Assembly: GCF_024346875.1 (NCBI RefSeq)
Contig: NZ_AP024871.1
Location: forward strand, 682,001-746,000
From: Vibrio gallicus
GTDB lineage: Bacteria > Pseudomonadota > Gammaproteobacteria > Enterobacterales > Vibrionaceae
DNA: 64,000 bases
Reading direction: 5' to 3'
The stretch's first letter is position 1, and every line of letters starts with the position of its first letter. The notes below the pieces were generated by a model. That model was not told where the DNA came from, did not search any database, and saw only the letters and a program-made list of their open reading frames with translations. Shown one piece after another: positions 16,594 through 25,451 of the stretch. A program made the position numbers and the translations under genes.

Positions 16594-17798
16594 TTCTGGT
16601 TGTTAAATAGGTTATTCACCACAAAATCTCGATTTCTTACCAATAACCATAGAATTAAACCGGCTAAGCCAACGCTGATTTGAATGATACCGAGATCCGC
16701 TATCAAGGCATGCGGTCGAATGGAGACTAGCATCATACCTAGAGAGCCCGACATCATGCCGGTAAATTGTATGATAGCAACCGCAGAACCAGTGTCTTTA
16801 TCTTGTTGATCAAGCATTAAATTGGTGCCGGGAATTCGAGTGGTGATAATCGCCATAGTGAGAGGCGCAGCAATGAAGGCAAATATCCATGGTGAAGTAT
16901 GACCTATGGTAACCGTGAGTATCCCCAATAGGAAAATGAACAAGTAGCAGGCCGTAATAATGGTCTGGGTGGAAACTCGCTTTGATACCTGCATATAGAT
17001 AGTTGGACCAAATGAGGCAAATAGGGCGTTAAATGCGAATGCATAGCTAAATTGCTGCTCTGTTAGCCCAAAGCCATTGATATAGATATACGATCCGGCC
17101 GCTAAGAACGCCATTAGCGCCATCGGGGTTAATGAGAAAACAATTAACAATATAACAAATCTTGGATTATTGAATACGGTAGCCAGCCTTCCCCATGAGC
17201 GTGCAATAGAGCCTTGGTAGCGCTGCTCTAAGGTTTCACGATAGCAGCACACAGTGATAGTTGCGATTAAGGCAAATACACTTAAGAACACAAACATCAT
17301 GTGCCAAGACGCTATCTTCAATAGAAATGCACCAAGTACAGGGGCAACCATAGGAGCAATAATGACCAAAGACATGATAGTCGCCATGATCTTTTCACGC
17401 TCACGGCCGCTATATAAGTCTTTGACTATTGCAGTGGCAACTACGGTGACGGCACTACCGCCAAAGGCTTGTAAGGCGCGAGCACCAATTAAAAATTCAA
17501 CATTAGATGCAATAGCACATAAAATGCTCCCTACCATATAAATGCCTAACCCAGTTAACAAGATGGGTTTGCGTCCAAATTTTTCGCTTAGTGGTCCCCA
17601 AAACAACAGCCCTATCGCATAGGTCACAAAATAGACGCTTAAGGTTAGGTTTACCATAGCTTGTGTGGTGCCTAAAACCTCCACCATCTGTGGTAATGCA
17701 GGCAGGTATAGATCGGTGGTAAGTGGTGGGAAAGCACTGATAATCACAAGGAAGAAAAGGGTGCCTTTATCGCCAAGTATGGGCTGGTTTTTTCTCAA
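16590..17798 (-). CDS. Bcr/CflA family multidrug efflux MFS transporter
   Basis: This 402-residue inner-membrane protein has twelve predicted helices. It carries the drug:H+ antiporter-1 12-TM motif LFWGPLSEKFGRKPILLTG between helices 2 and 3. The N-terminal TTDLYLPALPQM is the typical Bcr/CflA opening, and VAPVLGAFLL is motif C-like. The family exports bicyclomycin, chloramphenicol and related drugs. The substrate here is unknown. It is coupled to the NifW-like gene downstream by an ATGA overlap. The 224-base gap upstream includes the kdgF terminator. Confidence 0.9.
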   Translation of the reverse strand: MRKNQPILGDKGTLFFLVIISAFPPLTTDLYLPALPQMVEVLGTTQAMVNLTLSVYFVTYAIGLLFWGPLSEKFGRKPILLTGLGIYMVGSILCAIASNVEFLIGARALQAFGGSAVTVVATAIVKDLYSGREREKIMATIMSLVIIAPMVAPVLGAFLLKIASWHMMFVFLSVFALIATITVCCYRETLEQRYQGSIARSWGRLATVFNNPRFVILLIVFSLTPMALMAFLAAGSYIYINGFGLTEQQFSYAFAFNALFASFGPTIYMQVSKRVSTQTIITACYLFIFLLGILTVTIGHTSPWIFAFIAAPLTMAIITTRIPGTNLMLDQQDKDTGSAVAIIQFTGMMSGSLGMMLVSIRPHALIADLGIIQISVGLAGLILWLLVRNRDFVVNNLFNNQK

Positions 17799-17934
17799 AG
17801 TGAGCCTCTATTTTAAAGTGGATGGGGTTATTTAATCGGCGATTTTGAGCCGATTAAAAGGCACTGTCAATTATATGAGTGAACCAATAACGGTGAGTAA
17901 GTTTAGCCTAATAGTAAACATGGCTCATAGACAC

Positions 17935-17973
17935 AAAAAAGCCAAACCTGTGAGGGTGACCCACAGGTTTGGC
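17935..17973 (-). terminator. Rho-independent terminator of kdgF
   Basis: A perfect 12-bp stem (GCCAAACCTGTG at 17941-17952, complement at 17962-17973) has a 9-base loop. On the minus strand it is followed by six T residues, so it ends the transcript coming from kdgF. Confidence 0.88.
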
Positions 17974-18037
17974 ACTATTTTATTTAGCTAAGCGCTCTAT
18001 GAAATGAATTAGAGCAGGCTTTGTGGAATAAAATTAA

Positions 18038-18361
18038 TTACTCTACAAAGTCTTTACGCATAGGCGTAAAGTTATCAAGCAACATACCTTTCTCTAGACA
18101 TGTGCAACCGTGAACGATGTTTGGTTCTTTATATAGTGCATCGCCAGCAGAAACGATTTTAGTCTCGTCACCGATAGTAAATTCAAATTTACCTGATACA
18201 ACATAGGTTACTTGCTCGTGTGGGTGACTATGAAGAGCACCGATAGCACCTTCTTCAAAGTAAACCTCAACGCTCATGATGTTTTCGCTGTAAGCCATCA
18301 TTTTGCGTGATACGCCTTCACCTAGGTCTTCTAGTTTGATTTCTTTATTGAAATTGAACAT
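18038..18361 (-). CDS. kdgF: KdgF-like cupin, unsaturated uronate linearisation
   Basis: This 107-residue single cupin domain has the metal-ligand pattern HSHPHEQVTYVVSGKFEF in motif 1 and EPNIVHGCTCLEKG in motif 2. It matches KdgF, which converts the cyclic 4,5-unsaturated uronate released by pectate or alginate lyases into the linear 5-keto-4-deoxyuronate. The gene lies 15 bases downstream of a decayed kduD-type SDR and has its own terminator. The pair therefore looks like a remnant uronate operon, separated from the intact uronate cluster at 44-50 kb. KdgF could still serve that pathway in trans. Confidence 0.8.
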   Translation of the reverse strand: MFNFNKEIKLEDLGEGVSRKMMAYSENIMSVEVYFEEGAIGALHSHPHEQVTYVVSGKFEFTIGDETKIVSAGDALYKEPNIVHGCTCLEKGMLLDNFTPMRKDFVE

Positions 18362-18376
18362 ATATCTTCCAGTCTG

Positions 18377-18645
18377 TTAGCAAGCTAACCAACCGCCATC
18401 AACGGCGAAGGTGTAGCTATTAATATAATTAGATGCAGGTGATGCAAGGAACACACAAGGACCTGCTAAGTCTTCAGGTTTACCCCTACATTAGCAGGGA
18501 TACGGCCTAAAAATTTGGTTATTACGTTGCTCATCAGCACGCAGTGCCATTGATCTTACCATTTTCATTTTGTATGACAAATTGTTTAGCAACAGCTTGA
18601 GACATAAAAGGCATAGATTTGACATCAATATCCATAACCGCATCC
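18377..18645 (-). pseudogene. Decayed kduD-type short-chain dehydrogenase
   Basis: Pieces of an SDR closely related to the intact gene at 45177 are readable in shifting minus-strand frames. They are DAVMDIDVKS...FMSQAVAKQ and NENGKI (about 18645-18553), ALRADEQRNNQIF (about 18550-18510), and KPEDLAGPCVFLASPASNY through AVDGGWLAC-stop (18490-18377). The N-terminal NAD-binding glycine motif and the Ser-Tyr-Lys catalytic segment are missing, and there are frameshifts and an internal deletion. The enzyme cannot be functional. The order, pseudogene then kdgF, suggests an earlier kduD-kdgF operon. Confidence 0.85.
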
Positions 18646-19037
18646 TAATTTTTAAGTGACATCGACAGTATTTGTGTATCCCCATTGGTAGTGATAATAG
18701 AGCTATGTGCTTAACCGCTAGTCCTTAATCAGCACGCCAACAAAGCCAACATTGACCTTGTTTTTTATGTCTGCTGACAAACTACAGCCTGTTTATTGGT
18801 ATGCAACCACGGCCGATTATTACGCGATATTTCGCTGTTATGTAACAAGGTGTTTCTAAGGGTTAAATGTAGCGGAGATAGAAGGCATATTAGAGAAGAC
18901 AAACTATGAGCGAACTCAATAATCTCTACTAATAACCTGAATTTTTAATGGGGTTAGTATCTAATAATTAGGGTCTAAAGTTCGCCAATTACCTTGAAAA
19001 AGACCTATTTCTTCGATTTGAGTTGTACCTATATCCT
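18646..19037. other. Intergenic region upstream of dacA
   Basis: I find no coding frame or strong inverted repeat in these 392 bases. They lie between the 5'-truncated SDR remnant and the carboxypeptidase gene. They probably contain further unrecognisable remnants of the lost gene and the dacA promoter. Confidence 0.5.
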
Positions 19038-20195
19038 ATGAAAAAAAGACTGAACGGTTTCACATTTACACTATCTGCGTTGTTTTCATTTTCGGTAATG
19101 GCATCGCCTATTGCAGTCCCGAACCCACCAATACTATCGGCCAAAGGCTACGTGCTACTGGACTATAACTCAGGGGAGGTTATTGCCGAGCATAATCCTC
19201 ATGTACAGCTAAAGCCAGCCAGCTTAACTAAGCTGATGACCAGCTATACAGCTGGACAAGAGATGAATCGTGGCAATATTTCACAACAAGATATTGTGAC
19301 GATTAGTCGTGAGGCGTGGGCAAAAAATTTCCCTGATTCGTCCAAGATGTTTATTGAAGTGGGTAGCAATGTAAATTTCAGTGACCTGCTACGAGGCTTG
19401 ATAGTTCAATCTGGAAACGATGCATCGGTTGCAATTGCAGAGCATGTTGCAGGCTCTGAGCGCGCCTTTGTTGATCTGATGAATGGATGGGCTAGGCGTT
19501 TAGAGCTCAATAATACCTATTTTGCTAATGCTCATGGGCTTGATGATCCAAACCAAGCGACCACCCCTTATGATATGGCTAAATTAGGACAGGCGCTTAT
19601 TCGTGATGTACCTGTGCTTTATCCTATCTATAGTGAGACATCATTTAAATATAACAATATTACTCAACACAACCGCAATACCTTATTGCGTGATCGAAGC
19701 ATGAACGTAGATGGTATGAAGACCGGCTATACCTCAGGTGCAGGGTACAGCTTAGTCAGCTCTGCAACTCAGGGTGACATGCGACTTATTTCAGTGGTAA
19801 TGGGGGCATCGAGTGCCAATAGTCGTGCTGCTGAGAGTAAGCGATTACTAAACTATGGGTTCCGGTTTTTTGAAACACTTAAGCCACATGCTGCTAATAC
19901 AGAAGTAGCTTCGACTCGCATTTGGATGGGGCAGAATGACCAACTTAGTGTCGGGGTTAGTGAAGATGTGTATATGTCGATTCGCCGAGGTGGTGCCAAA
20001 GACGTACAAGCTGTGGTTGATCTACCTAGTAAGCTGAAAGCACCAATCACCAAAGGCGACCATATTGGAATGGTAAATTATCTGGATGCTAAGAACCAGA
20101 TCCTCAAGAGTGTGCCGCTAGTCGCGTTAGAAGATGTGGAGCAGGGCGGTATCTTCAAACGCTTATTTGATTATATTCGTATGCTATTTATCTAA
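19038..20195 (+). CDS. dacA: D-alanyl-D-alanine carboxypeptidase (PBP5/6 type)
   Basis: This 385-residue low-molecular-weight penicillin-binding protein trims the terminal D-Ala from peptidoglycan stem peptides at the outer face of the inner membrane. A signal peptide (ending VMAS) is followed by the SxxK motif PASLTKLM, the SxN motif VQSGNDAS and the KTG motif GMKTGYTSGAG. The C-terminal beta domain and a short amphipathic tail (IFKRLFDYIRMLFI) that anchors such proteins to the membrane are present. The ATG at 19038 directly precedes the signal peptide. A TTG 15 bases upstream is less likely. PBP5-type enzymes often exist as paralogues, so the dacA name is tentative. Confidence 0.85.
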   Translation: MKKRLNGFTFTLSALFSFSVMASPIAVPNPPILSAKGYVLLDYNSGEVIAEHNPHVQLKPASLTKLMTSYTAGQEMNRGNISQQDIVTISREAWAKNFPDSSKMFIEVGSNVNFSDLLRGLIVQSGNDASVAIAEHVAGSERAFVDLMNGWARRLELNNTYFANAHGLDDPNQATTPYDMAKLGQALIRDVPVLYPIYSETSFKYNNITQHNRNTLLRDRSMNVDGMKTGYTSGAGYSLVSSATQGDMRLISVVMGASSANSRAAESKRLLNYGFRFFETLKPHAANTEVASTRIWMGQNDQLSVGVSEDVYMSIRRGGAKDVQAVVDLPSKLKAPITKGDHIGMVNYLDAKNQILKSVPLVALEDVEQGGIFKRLFDYIRMLFI

Positions 20196-20234
20196 AATCG
20201 AGATATAGGTCAAAGGCTGTTACCGATATTTAAT

Positions 20235-20253
20235 GCAAAATAGAATCATTATC
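20235..20253. promoter_or_regulatory. Candidate Fur box
   Basis: Nineteen bases match the Fur consensus at 14 positions by eye, including all ten of the right half (AATCATTATC). The site lies 17 bases before the start codon of the oxidoreductase gene, where a repressor would block transcription. The left half is weak. Confidence 0.35.
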
Positions 20254-20270
20254 ATTTAAGGGTTTTATTG

Positions 20271-20888
20271 ATGCAAAAAATAGTGATTTGGGGTGCAAGT
20301 AGTGGTTTAGGCGCGGCTATGGTGGAATATTTCCTAGCGCAAGGGTTGGAGGTAATTGCTGTTGCCAGAAATCCGAGTAATAACCCAGCCTTAGCTAACA
20401 TTCAAACCTTTAGCTGCGATGCCACTGATGCGCAACAAGTTGCTACAACCGTGGACAGCATAGCTAACGATGCGTGGGTTGTATCAACGATGGGCAGCTT
20501 TCAATCGGACAATCCAGTGGATTATATTGGGCATCGTTACCTTATTGATGCCCTTGAAGCTAAGGGTGTACAACGCTTTCTACTGGTGACATCTTTAGGG
20601 TGCGGTGATACATGGGGCGCCCTTTCTGATAGAGCAAAGCAGGTATTTGGTCGTGCTGTGCGAGAGAAGTCGCTTGCTGAGTCTTGGCTAAAAACCAGTG
20701 GTCTTGATTTTACAATCTTAAGACCGGGTGGTCTAAAAGATGGTGCCCACAACGGGCTTGGCGTGCTATCCCAACAAGGTGAAGTCCACGGCTCAATTAA
20801 TCGCGGTGAGGTAGCACAGCTTAGCCACCAACTGTTAACCAACCCTCAAAGCATTGGTAAAATCTATCAATGTGTTGAGAGCGAATAA
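20271..20888 (+). CDS. NAD(P)-binding atypical SDR / NmrA-like protein
   Basis: This 205-residue Rossmann-fold protein has IWGASSGLGAAMVEYFLAQG at the N-terminus (GxxxGxG-like nucleotide loop), a VSTMGSF strand, LLVTSLGCGD, and LDFTILRPGGLKDG near the C-terminal third. This is the layout of the small NAD(P)H-binding (PF13460-type) family and not of classical SDRs, since no YxxxK triad is visible. The ATG at 20271 is preferred over the adjoining TTG. A candidate Fur box precedes it and a clear terminator follows, so it is probably transcribed alone. Its substrate is unknown. Confidence 0.75.
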   Translation: MQKIVIWGASSGLGAAMVEYFLAQGLEVIAVARNPSNNPALANIQTFSCDATDAQQVATTVDSIANDAWVVSTMGSFQSDNPVDYIGHRYLIDALEAKGVQRFLLVTSLGCGDTWGALSDRAKQVFGRAVREKSLAESWLKTSGLDFTILRPGGLKDGAHNGLGVLSQQGEVHGSINRGEVAQLSHQLLTNPQSIGKIYQCVESE

Positions 20889-20905
20889 GCCAATTTTCAC
20901 ATTAT

Positions 20906-20946
20906 CAAGCTCCTAATTAGCCATTAATTGGGAGCTTGCTTTGTTT
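20906..20946 (+). terminator. Rho-independent terminator
   Basis: CAAGCTCCTAATT at 20906-20917 pairs with AATTGGGAGCTTG at about 20926-20937 with one mismatch, followed by CTTTGTTTT. It ends the oxidoreductase transcript. Confidence 0.75.
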
Positions 20947-20995
20947 TATGGCTATCAAATTACACATATATATCCATAAATTTGAATGATACCTC

Positions 20996-21011
20996 TGTGA
21001 TTTATATCACT
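20996..21011. promoter_or_regulatory. Candidate CRP site upstream of formate dehydrogenase
   Basis: TGTGA-TTTATA-TCACT matches the CRP consensus TGTGA-N6-TCACA with a single mismatch. It lies 171 bases before the formate dehydrogenase start, a plausible activator distance if the transcript has a leader. An FNR-type site would need TTGAT half-sites, which are not present here. Confidence 0.55.
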
Positions 21012-21181
21012 ATCTGTGTTTGCCTACCCCTTTAGTAGTCACATTAATTGTATTACAAAACACCTATATTCATCCTGCATAGTAATATATCCAGAAATAA
21101 ACCATGAATTTAATGTGGGTAATTTCAGCGCTATCAGCTGTTGTTCATTATCGTGGGTAAGGTAAAGCTCCGGAGGTTGTA

Positions 21182-24100
21182 ATGGTTCAGATTGTCATTG
21201 ATGGAAAGTATCGCGTAGTTAACAGTGACCTGACGTTACTTGAAGCTGCACAAGTGTGTGGTGTTGAAATTCCATCCCTATGCGGTGCAAATAAGAGTAA
21301 TGAAAAGCTCCCGTGTGACTTGTGTGTGGTGGAAGTTGAAAGTGGCGGCATACAACGCTCTTGTGAACTGAAAGTCTATAGTGGATTAAAGGTTATCACC
21401 CAATCTGAAGCGTTAACTGCCCACCGCAAAAGCGCCTTAAACCGCATCATGAGCGATCACTATGCTGATTGTGAAGCCCCGTGTAAAACTGCATGCCCTG
21501 CGGGGGTCGACATTCAGTCGTACCTTTATCATATTGCCCAAAATGACCATCAAAAGGCCATTGAGGTTATTAAACGCACCTTACCTATGCCACTGTCTAT
21601 TGGACGGGTGTGTCCTGCTTTTTGTGAAACGGAATGCCGTCGCGGTCTGGTGGACGACTCTATTGCGATCAGGCAATTAAAACGCCATGCAGCCGATGCC
21701 GATCTCGAGGCTCAGCAAGCCTATACTCCGCCGCAGAAATCTCCTAAGGGTAAACGTGTTGCGGTCATTGGTGGTGGTCCTGGAGGATTAACTGCTGGCT
21801 ATTATCTTAGTAATGAAGGCTATGAGGTCACGGTGTTTGAATCTATGCCTGAAGCGGGTGGTTGGCTGCGCTATGGCATCCCTGAATATCGGTTGCCTAA
21901 AAGCATTCTCGATCAAGAAATTGAACTGATGTGCCGCAATGGTATGCACATTGAATGTAATAAAAAACTAGGACAAGACTTCAGCTTATCCACGATTAGT
22001 GAGCAATATGATGCGGTTTGTCTCGCGGTTGGCGCCTCACAAGCTGTTGAGATGAATTACCCAGGAAGTGACCTAGAGGGGTGCTACTTAGGGGTCGACT
22101 ACCTAAAAGACTATGTCACTAATAAACAGTATCTAACGGGTAAAAAAGTCGCGGTGATTGGCGGCGGAAATACGGCCATCGATTGTGCTCGTACTGCCGT
22201 GCGAGATGGTGCAGATACCACTCTTATTTATCGCCGAACTCGCGCTGAGATGCCGGCTGAAGATTATGAAATTGAAGAAGCAGAACACGAAGGAGTGAAG
22301 TTTCACTTCTTGACTAATCCTGCGCAAAATATAGCAGGGTTAGATGGTCGGGTTGCTGAAATAAAATTAGAGAAGATGGCGTTGGGGTCTGCGGATGCTT
22401 CAGGGCGTCGCAGTCCTAAGGCTACGGGTGAATACTTTACGCAAGCCTTTGACACTGTAATTGCCGCAGTATCGCAAAAGCCAGACTTAAGCTTTATGGA
22501 CAATGAGCCATTAACGATTCCGCTTACGCGCTGGAATACCGCTGATGTTAATCCACATACCCTACATACTGGGCAAGGTAATATATTTAGTATTGGTGAT
22601 TTCCGCCGTGGTCCTGCGACCGCAGTAGAAGCGGTTGCCGATGGACGAGTGGTTGCCAACGCTATTGACCGATTCTTTGATGGTGATATGGAGGTTATAC
22701 CTACCACGCCGTTTAATGCCCGCAAGGCAAAATCATTAAAGCAGGTTGATCCGCAATACTTCCAAAATATTCAAAAGCTTACTCGCTCTATTATGCCAGA
22801 GCTAACGAGCGAGCAGCGTGAGCAGAGCTTTGCTGAGGTCGAACTTGGGTTTGACAATAATGAGGCTATGGCGGAAGCAGCGCGCTGTTTGGAGTGTGGC
22901 TGCCAAGCTAATACTGGCTGTGATCTTAGGGATTACTCCACTGAGTATGGTGCGCAGCAGTCGTTTGAATCGTCTATCGAAATTCAATCAAACGCAGATT
23001 GGCAACAGGCTCGCTCACAAGACACTCGCCATAAATTTACGGTAGATAATAGCTCTGAATTTATTGTGTTTGATGCCAACCGTTGTATCAGTTGTGGGCA
23101 ATGCGTACAAGCCTGCCGCGAGCAAGCGGTGCATGGGGTACTGAGCTTTATGACAGATAGTGATGGGCGTGCTGCTTCACGCCCGGACTGTCGTCCAAAT
23201 TTTGGACCGGATCATACCTTAATGGGGGATTCTGCCTGTGTTCAATGCGGAGCTTGTGTTCAGGTATGCCCAACCGGGGCGATGATGGATGGACGGGATA
23301 GGGCTCAAGGGCGCATTGAAGATCTTAAGGTTGTCGATACTATCTGCACCTACTGCGGTGTGGGATGCAAGGTAAGCATGCATGTTGATGAGCAGGCTAA
23401 TCAGATCCGCTATATCAAAGGTGGTGACTCACCGGTAAACGAAGGCATGCTATGCGTAAAAGGGCGCTTTGGTTTTGATTTTATTAGCAGTGATGCTAGG
23501 TTGACCACGCCTTTAATTCGCAAAGATGGCTGGTTGCAACCTGCTACTTGGGATGAAGCATTAAGCCTAGTTGCAAGCAAGTTTAAAGATATTAAGCACA
23601 GCTATGGCGGCAATGCCTTAGCTGGTTTCTCTTCAGCAAAGACGACCAATGAGGATAACTACGTCTTTCAGAAGTTTGTGCGTAAAGAGCTAGGTACTAA
23701 TAATGTCGATCATTGTGCTCGCCTATGTCATGCCTCAACTGTGACCGGGCTTGAAGCCTCTCTTGGTAGCGGAGCAATGACGAATGATATCCCAAGTATT
23801 AAGCACTCAGACGTGATCTTTGTGATTGGTTCAGATACTACTGCCGCTCATCCCATTATCGCCTCACACATTAAACAAGCGATCCGTCATAACGGGGCAC
23901 GATTGATAGTGGCCGATCCTAAGCGTATCGACCTTGCCGATCATGCACAGCTATATTTGGCTCAACGGCCAGGCACTGACGTGATGCTACTCAACGGCGT
24001 GATGCAACTTATTATTAAAAATGGCTGGTATGATTCAGCGTATATCGAAGAGCGAGTGGATGGCTTTGATACCTTGCTACAAGAGGTCATGTCACCAAGT

Positions 24101-25384
24101 TATGCACTAGATAAAGTTGAGCTGGTAACTGGGATTAAGGCACAAGACATCTTCGCGATGGCGCGGATGATAGGCACCGCGAAACGTACCGCAGTCTACT
24201 ATGCAATGGGAATAACCCAACACACCACAGGGCATGATAACGTGCGCTCGATTGCCAACCTGCAACTATTGTGTGGCAATATTGGTATTGAAGGGGGGGG
24301 GATCAACCCATTAAGGGGACAGTCCAATGTGCAAGGTGCATGTGATATGGGCGCCCTGCCTAATAACTTCCCTGGTTATCAAAAGGTTTACAATCCGCTT
24401 ATCCATCAAAAATTTTCGATTGAATGGGATGCGCCAGACTTGCCAACGGAGGCTGGATTAACCTTAACTGAGATCATCGATGCTGCCTGCAAACGCGAGG
24501 TTCGAGGGTTGTATGTAATGGGTGAAAACCCAGCCCTTAGCGATCCTGATCAGTCACATGTGCTACAAGGCCTTGAAGCGCTAGACTTTTTAGTGGTGCA
24601 AGATATCTTCTTAACTGAAACAGCCCAGTATGCGGATGTGGTATTACCATCGTGCTCATTTGCTGAAAAAGCGGGCCATTTTACCAATACTGAGCGCCGC
24701 GTTCAGAGGCTTAATCCTGCGCTTAAGCCACCGGGCGAAGCGCGAGAAGATTGGGTTATCATTCAAGATATCGCGATTGCCATGGGGGGCGACTGGCACT
24801 ATCAAGATGTCAGTGAGATCACCAATGAGATCACCCGTGTTACGCCACAATATGCAGGCCTGCGTTGGGAAGCGATTCCAGCACATGGTATGCAGTGGCC
24901 AAGTAACAAACATAATAAGCAAGGCACACGTATCATGCATCAGACCCAGTTTACGCGTGGTCGTGGTCAAATGGAGGCGATTCCTTTTCGGTACGCGGCT
25001 GAGTTGCCAGATGAAGAGTACCCATTGATCCTAACGACAGGTCGAGTATTGGAGCAATTCCATACCGGGACTATGACGCGCAAAACGAAAGGGTTAGATA
25101 ATCTATCCGGACCAAGAGCGATGATCAGTGTTGCGGATGCTGAGCAATTGGGTATCGGCAATGGTGATATGCTCACGGTATCGACGCGCCGTGGCGAAAT
25201 CGATATTGCCGCCTTTGTGACCAAGCGAATGCAAGCGGGAGTGGTATTTATCCCATTCCACTTTGCTGAGTCGCCAGTTAATAGATTAACCAATACCGCT
25301 AAAGACCCGCACGCCAAAATCCCAGAGTTTAAGGTGGCTGCGGTCAAGGTAGAGAAAAAGCGGACCTTAGAAAGCGAAACATAA
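21182..25384 (+). CDS. Multidomain formate dehydrogenase alpha subunit
   Basis: This single chain has 1400 residues. An N-terminal 2Fe-2S ferredoxin domain (Cys in SLCGANKSNEKLPCDLC) is followed by a GltD-like flavoprotein module with FAD loop GGGPGGLTAG (about 196) and NAD(P) loop GGGNTAIDCA (about 325). Two 4Fe-4S clusters follow (CISCGQCVQAC at about 635, CVQCGACVQVC at about 684). The molybdopterin domain has a CTYCGVGC cluster motif at about 719 and the active-site CARLCHASTV at about 843, with Cys and not selenocysteine. The fusion suggests direct coupling of formate oxidation to NAD(P)H. GGAGG precedes the ATG, a CRP-like site lies upstream and a terminator follows. No partner subunit is adjacent. 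Confidence 0.88.
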   Translation: MVQIVIDGKYRVVNSDLTLLEAAQVCGVEIPSLCGANKSNEKLPCDLCVVEVESGGIQRSCELKVYSGLKVITQSEALTAHRKSALNRIMSDHYADCEAPCKTACPAGVDIQSYLYHIAQNDHQKAIEVIKRTLPMPLSIGRVCPAFCETECRRGLVDDSIAIRQLKRHAADADLEAQQAYTPPQKSPKGKRVAVIGGGPGGLTAGYYLSNEGYEVTVFESMPEAGGWLRYGIPEYRLPKSILDQEIELMCRNGMHIECNKKLGQDFSLSTISEQYDAVCLAVGASQAVEMNYPGSDLEGCYLGVDYLKDYVTNKQYLTGKKVAVIGGGNTAIDCARTAVRDGADTTLIYRRTRAEMPAEDYEIEEAEHEGVKFHFLTNPAQNIAGLDGRVAEIKLEKMALGSADASGRRSPKATGEYFTQAFDTVIAAVSQKPDLSFMDNEPLTIPLTRWNTADVNPHTLHTGQGNIFSIGDFRRGPATAVEAVADGRVVANAIDRFFDGDMEVIPTTPFNARKAKSLKQVDPQYFQNIQKLTRSIMPELTSEQREQSFAEVELGFDNNEAMAEAARCLECGCQANTGCDLRDYSTEYGAQQSFESSIEIQSNADWQQARSQDTRHKFTVDNSSEFIVFDANRCISCGQCVQACREQAVHGVLSFMTDSDGRAASRPDCRPNFGPDHTLMGDSACVQCGACVQVCPTGAMMDGRDRAQGRIEDLKVVDTICTYCGVGCKVSMHVDEQANQIRYIKGGDSPVNEGMLCVKGRFGFDFISSDARLTTPLIRKDGWLQPATWDEALSLVASKFKDIKHSYGGNALAGFSSAKTTNEDNYVFQKFVRKELGTNNVDHCARLCHASTVTGLEASLGSGAMTNDIPSIKHSDVIFVIGSDTTAAHPIIASHIKQAIRHNGARLIVADPKRIDLADHAQLYLAQRPGTDVMLLNGVMQLIIKNGWYDSAYIEERVDGFDTLLQEVMSPSYALDKVELVTGIKAQDIFAMARMIGTAKRTAVYYAMGITQHTTGHDNVRSIANLQLLCGNIGIEGGGINPLRGQSNVQGACDMGALPNNFPGYQKVYNPLIHQKFSIEWDAPDLPTEAGLTLTEIIDAACKREVRGLYVMGENPALSDPDQSHVLQGLEALDFLVVQDIFLTETAQYADVVLPSCSFAEKAGHFTNTERRVQRLNPALKPPGEAREDWVIIQDIAIAMGGDWHYQDVSEITNEITRVTPQYAGLRWEAIPAHGMQWPSNKHNKQGTRIMHQTQFTRGRGQMEAIPFRYAAELPDEEYPLILTTGRVLEQFHTGTMTRKTKGLDNLSGPRAMISVADAEQLGIGNGDMLTVSTRRGEIDIAAFVTKRMQAGVVFIPFHFAESPVNRLTNTAKDPHAKIPEFKVAAVKVEKKRTLESET

Positions 25385-25397
25385 AAGGGTTAATGCA

Positions 25398-25428
25398 AAA
25401 GGGCCGATGAAATTCATCGGCCCTTTGA
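25398..25428 (+). terminator. Rho-independent terminator after formate dehydrogenase
   Basis: A perfect 13-bp stem (AAAGGGCCGATGA at 25398-25410, complement at 25414-25426) has a 3-base loop and includes its own T/A flanks, so it may act in both directions. Confidence 0.85.
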
Positions 25429-25451
25429 TATTGCAGTGGTGCAGCGCTTAA

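Noticed and set aside
21182..25384. Possible selenocysteine formate dehydrogenase
   Set aside because: The active-site position in CARLCHASTV is Cys, and there is no in-frame TGA in the catalytic region.
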